Origin: Cellulomonas taurus | Lineage (GTDB): Bacteria; Actinomycetota; Actinomycetes; Actinomycetales; Cellulomonadaceae | Length of the DNA: 64,000 bases | Assembly (NCBI RefSeq): GCF_012931845.1 | Contig: NZ_CP051884.1 | Coordinates: forward strand, 434,001 to 498,000 | Direction: 5' to 3' | In this document: positions 62,002-64,000 of the stretch, piece by piece | Numbering within the stretch: the stretch's first letter is position 1 | Layout of the letters: every line of letters begins with the position of its first letter | Notes under the pieces: generated by a model | What the model saw: only the letters and a program-made list of their open reading frames with translations | What the model was told of the DNA's origin: nothing | Database searches by the model: none | Translations under genes and position numbers: made by a program

Positions 62002-63123
62002 ATGAAGATCGGATTCCGCTGGTACGGCGAGGGCAACGACACCGTCGCCCTGGACGACATCCGGCAGATCCCCGGCGTCGAGACCATCGTCTGGTCGCTG
62101 CACCACAAGCAGGCGGGCGAGGCATGGTCCGAGGCCGAGATCGCCGCCGAGCTCGCCACCATCACCGAGCTGAACGAGCAGCACCGCGCGCGCGGCATCA
62201 CGAAGACCTTCGACGGCGACGTGGTCGAGTCGGTGAACGTGCACGAGTCGATCAAGCTCGGGCGCACGGTGCTCGGGATGAGCCGGGACCAGGCGATCGA
62301 GAACTACATCGTCACGCTGGAACGGCTGGGCCGGGCCGGGGTGAAGGTGGTCTGCTACAACTTCATGCCGGTCTTCGACTGGCTGCGCACCGACCTGTGG
62401 CACCCGCTGCCCGACGGGTCCACCGCCCTGTTCTACGAGCAGGCGGTGGTCGACCAGCTCACGCCGGAGAAGCTGATCGCCGACATGCAGGCCAACTCCG
62501 GCGGGCTGACCCTGCCCGGTTGGGAGCCGGAGCGGCTGGCGTCCTTCACCGAGCTGGCCGACGCCTATGTCGGCGTCACCCGGGACGACATGTACGAGCG
62601 CTACCGGTACTTCCTGGACGCGATCATGCCGACCTGCGAGCAGTACGACGTGAAGATGGGCGTGCACCCGGACGACCCGGCCTTCGACCTGTTCGGCTGG
62701 CCCCGGGTGGTGTCCACCAAGGCGGATCTGGAGCGGGTGCTCTCCCTGCACGACAGCCCGCACCACGGCCTGACCCTCTGCCTGGGCAGCTTCTCCTCCA
62801 ACCCGGGCGCGGACGCGGTCGACGCCGTGCGCACCTTCATGGACCGGATCCACTTCTCCCACGTCCGGAACATCAAGCACCTCGGCGGCGGCGACTTCAC
62901 CGAGGTCGCTCACCGGGCCTGCGAGGGGTCGGTGGACACGGTCGGGATCATGCGGGCCTACGCCGAGGCCGGGTACACCGGGTACATCCGGCCGGACCAC
63001 GGCCGGCACCTGTGGGATGAGAACACCACCAACAAGCCGCGGCCCGGTTACGGGCTGTACGACCGGGCGCTGGGCATCCAGTACCTGCTGGGGGCGTGGG
63101 ACTCCGCGCGCTACGGCAGCTGA
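62002..63123 (+). CDS. uxuA: mannonate dehydratase (UxuA)
   Basis: Dehydrates D-mannonate to 2-keto-3-deoxygluconate. The 373 residues match the TIM-barrel family: MKIGFRWYGEGNDTVALDDIRQIPG, VVCYNFMPVFDWLRTDL, KMGVHPDDPAFDLFGWPRVVSTKADLERVLSL, LTLCLGSFSSNP, FSHVRNIKHLGGGDFTEVAH and YIRPDHGRHLWDE, with the Mn-binding Cys/His/Asp positions in these blocks. ATG 62002 with GAGAGG. Ends the operon at a strong terminator; its product goes to KdgK and Eda at 37-39 kb. Confidence 0.96.
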   Translation: MKIGFRWYGEGNDTVALDDIRQIPGVETIVWSLHHKQAGEAWSEAEIAAELATITELNEQHRARGITKTFDGDVVESVNVHESIKLGRTVLGMSRDQAIENYIVTLERLGRAGVKVVCYNFMPVFDWLRTDLWHPLPDGSTALFYEQAVVDQLTPEKLIADMQANSGGLTLPGWEPERLASFTELADAYVGVTRDDMYERYRYFLDAIMPTCEQYDVKMGVHPDDPAFDLFGWPRVVSTKADLERVLSLHDSPHHGLTLCLGSFSSNPGADAVDAVRTFMDRIHFSHVRNIKHLGGGDFTEVAHRACEGSVDTVGIMRAYAEAGYTGYIRPDHGRHLWDENTTNKPRPGYGLYDRALGIQYLLGAWDSARYGS

Positions 63124-63146
63124 GCCGATCCACGGACGAGCGCTGT

Positions 63147-63179
63147 CAGGGTCGTGCACGTTCGGTGTGCACGACCCTG
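63147..63179 (+). terminator. terminator after uxuA
   Basis: A perfect 13-bp stem (CAGGGTCGTGCAC, 63147-63159, with 63167-63179) and a 7-nt loop lie just after uxuA and before the PAP2 promoter. Confidence 0.85.
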
Positions 63180-63206
63180 CGGCGCGCTGGGAGTCCGCGT
63201 CGTCGC

Positions 63207-63212
63207 CTACCG
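63207..63212 (+). promoter_or_regulatory. -10 element of the PAP2 gene, leaderless type
   Basis: TACCGT ends 7 nt before ATG 63220; no SD. Confidence 0.45.
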
Positions 63213-63219
63213 TGATCGC

Positions 63220-64000
63220 CATGACCTCCGTCCAGACACCGCCGCCCGCCCCCGTGCGGACCTTCGGTGCGTCCCGGTCCACCGCGGTGGCCTGGACCGT
63301 GCTGGTGACATTGGTGGCGGCGCTCGGGGTGATCGGCTGCTGGCGGCTGTTCGTGGCCACCGAGCACGGCCAGGCGGTGGATCAGGCATCGCTGGAAGGT
63401 GCGCACATCGGCCAGGGTCGGCTGTGGCAGGTCGCCGAGCCGGTGCTGGACGTGGTTTCGGTCGGGTTCATCGTCGGTGCCGTGCTGTTCTGCGGGGCGA
63501 TCGCCCTGATCCGCCGCCGCTGGTCGCTGGCCATCGCTGCCACCCTGGTGCTGGGCGGTGCGAACCTGAGCACCCAGTTCCTGAAGAAGATGGTCTGGGA
63601 CCGGCCCGACTGGGGTCACGGTCCGGACTTCAACACCCTGCCCAGCGGGCACACCACCGCCGCCGCCTCGGTGGCTGTGGCGGTGCTGCTGGTCGTCCCG
63701 CCGCGGGCCCGGGCCTGGGTCGCGGTGCTCGGTGCCGGGTACGCCGGGGCGACCGGGATCTCCACCCTGGTCGGCCAGTGGCACCGGCCCTCCGACGTGA
63801 TCGCCGCGGTGCTGGTGGTGCTCGCCTGGGGTGCGCTGGCCTGCCTGGTGCCGGCGGTGGGGTCACGGGATCAGCGCGGCACGCCGACCGCCGCGGTCCC
63901 GACGGTCACCCGTCGACCGGTCGGCCGGACAGCTGATCGGGTCGCGATCGTCCTGTTGCTGCTGGTCGCGCTGGCAGCCGGGGTCGCCGGAGGACTGGGG
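63220..64000 (+). CDS. PAP2 family membrane phosphatase (partial, runs off the end)
   Basis: The 260 visible residues start with a Pro-rich cytoplasmic tail and contain at least six hydrophobic segments. The phosphatase core is KKMVWDRPDWG, LPSGHTTAAASVAVAV (motif 2) and GISTLVGQWHRPSDVIAAVLVV (motif 3, catalytic His). Motifs 1 and 3 lack one of the arginines of the broad family consensus, which may be a subfamily trait. Likely substrates are lipid phosphates such as undecaprenyl pyrophosphate. The 3' end is beyond the window. Confidence 0.85.

Overview
The window is very GC-rich DNA from a Gram-positive actinobacterium. It has dense GTG starts, ATGA/GTGA gene overlaps, TANNNT -10 hexamers placed 6-7 nt before start codons (leaderless mRNAs), DisA/RadA, an Rv2747-type N-acetyltransferase and an FBP zinc-ribbon protein. 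Gene content and order (ftsH-folE-folP-folB/K-DUF3180-PH-PH-DUF2520-panC-panD-nadB-nadC) suggest a member of the Micrococcales, probably close to Cellulomonadaceae; that placement is an inference. No phage, IS element, plasmid or CRISPR is visible, so this is ordinary chromosome.

1-12.9 kb: the end of an unidentified gene, then a tightly packed plus-strand cluster. It holds the FtsH protease, folate synthesis (folE, folP, a folB-folK fusion), three membrane proteins (DUF3180 and two PH-domain proteins), a DUF2520 Rossmann protein, pantothenate (panC, panD) and NAD (nadB, nadC) genes, closed by a strong bidirectional terminator. 12.9-15.8 kb: a GlsB-type membrane protein, a GtrA-like protein, proline iminopeptidase, tRNA-Lys(TTT), and an FBP/EF-G-binding-like gene preceded by a possible Cys-rich upstream micro-ORF and a hairpin with a T-tract. 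16.0-20.5 kb: a putative biofilm-matrix module (ER/SipW-type signal peptidase, TasA/camelysin-like protein, a tiny exported protein) next to a GGDEF-EAL enzyme and a divergent PilZ receptor.

20.6-30.4 kb: DEAD-box helicase, msrB, a degenerate NERD-like protein, a MarR-MFS-MarR efflux cluster with two identical-architecture operators, a gamma-glutamyltransferase-like enzyme with an amino acid permease, and trmL. 30.4-36.1 kb: aldo/keto reductase, hydrolase, recQ, and mgtE with a ~340-nt leader that contains a 20-codon upstream ORF and a large hairpin. 36.2-43.4 kb: an IclR regulator with eda and a KDG kinase, then the glpD-glpF-glpK glycerol operon facing a SorC-family regulator. 43.4-53.3 kb: argA-like acetyltransferase, mutY, an oxidoreductase, the divergent disA/radA pair, an Ala/Pro-rich membrane protein, and a second aldo/keto reductase.

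53.4-64.0 kb: an OmpR-type two-component system, a VOC protein, and a divergent hexuronate cluster (uxaC plus GPH transporter on one side; lacI, uxuB-like and uxuA on the other) with LacI-type operators between them. Together with kdgK and eda 20 kb away it completes the isomerase route from glucuronate to pyruvate and glyceraldehyde-3-phosphate. The window ends inside a PAP2 phosphatase gene. Short tandem repeat arrays sit at or just after the 3' ends of several genes.
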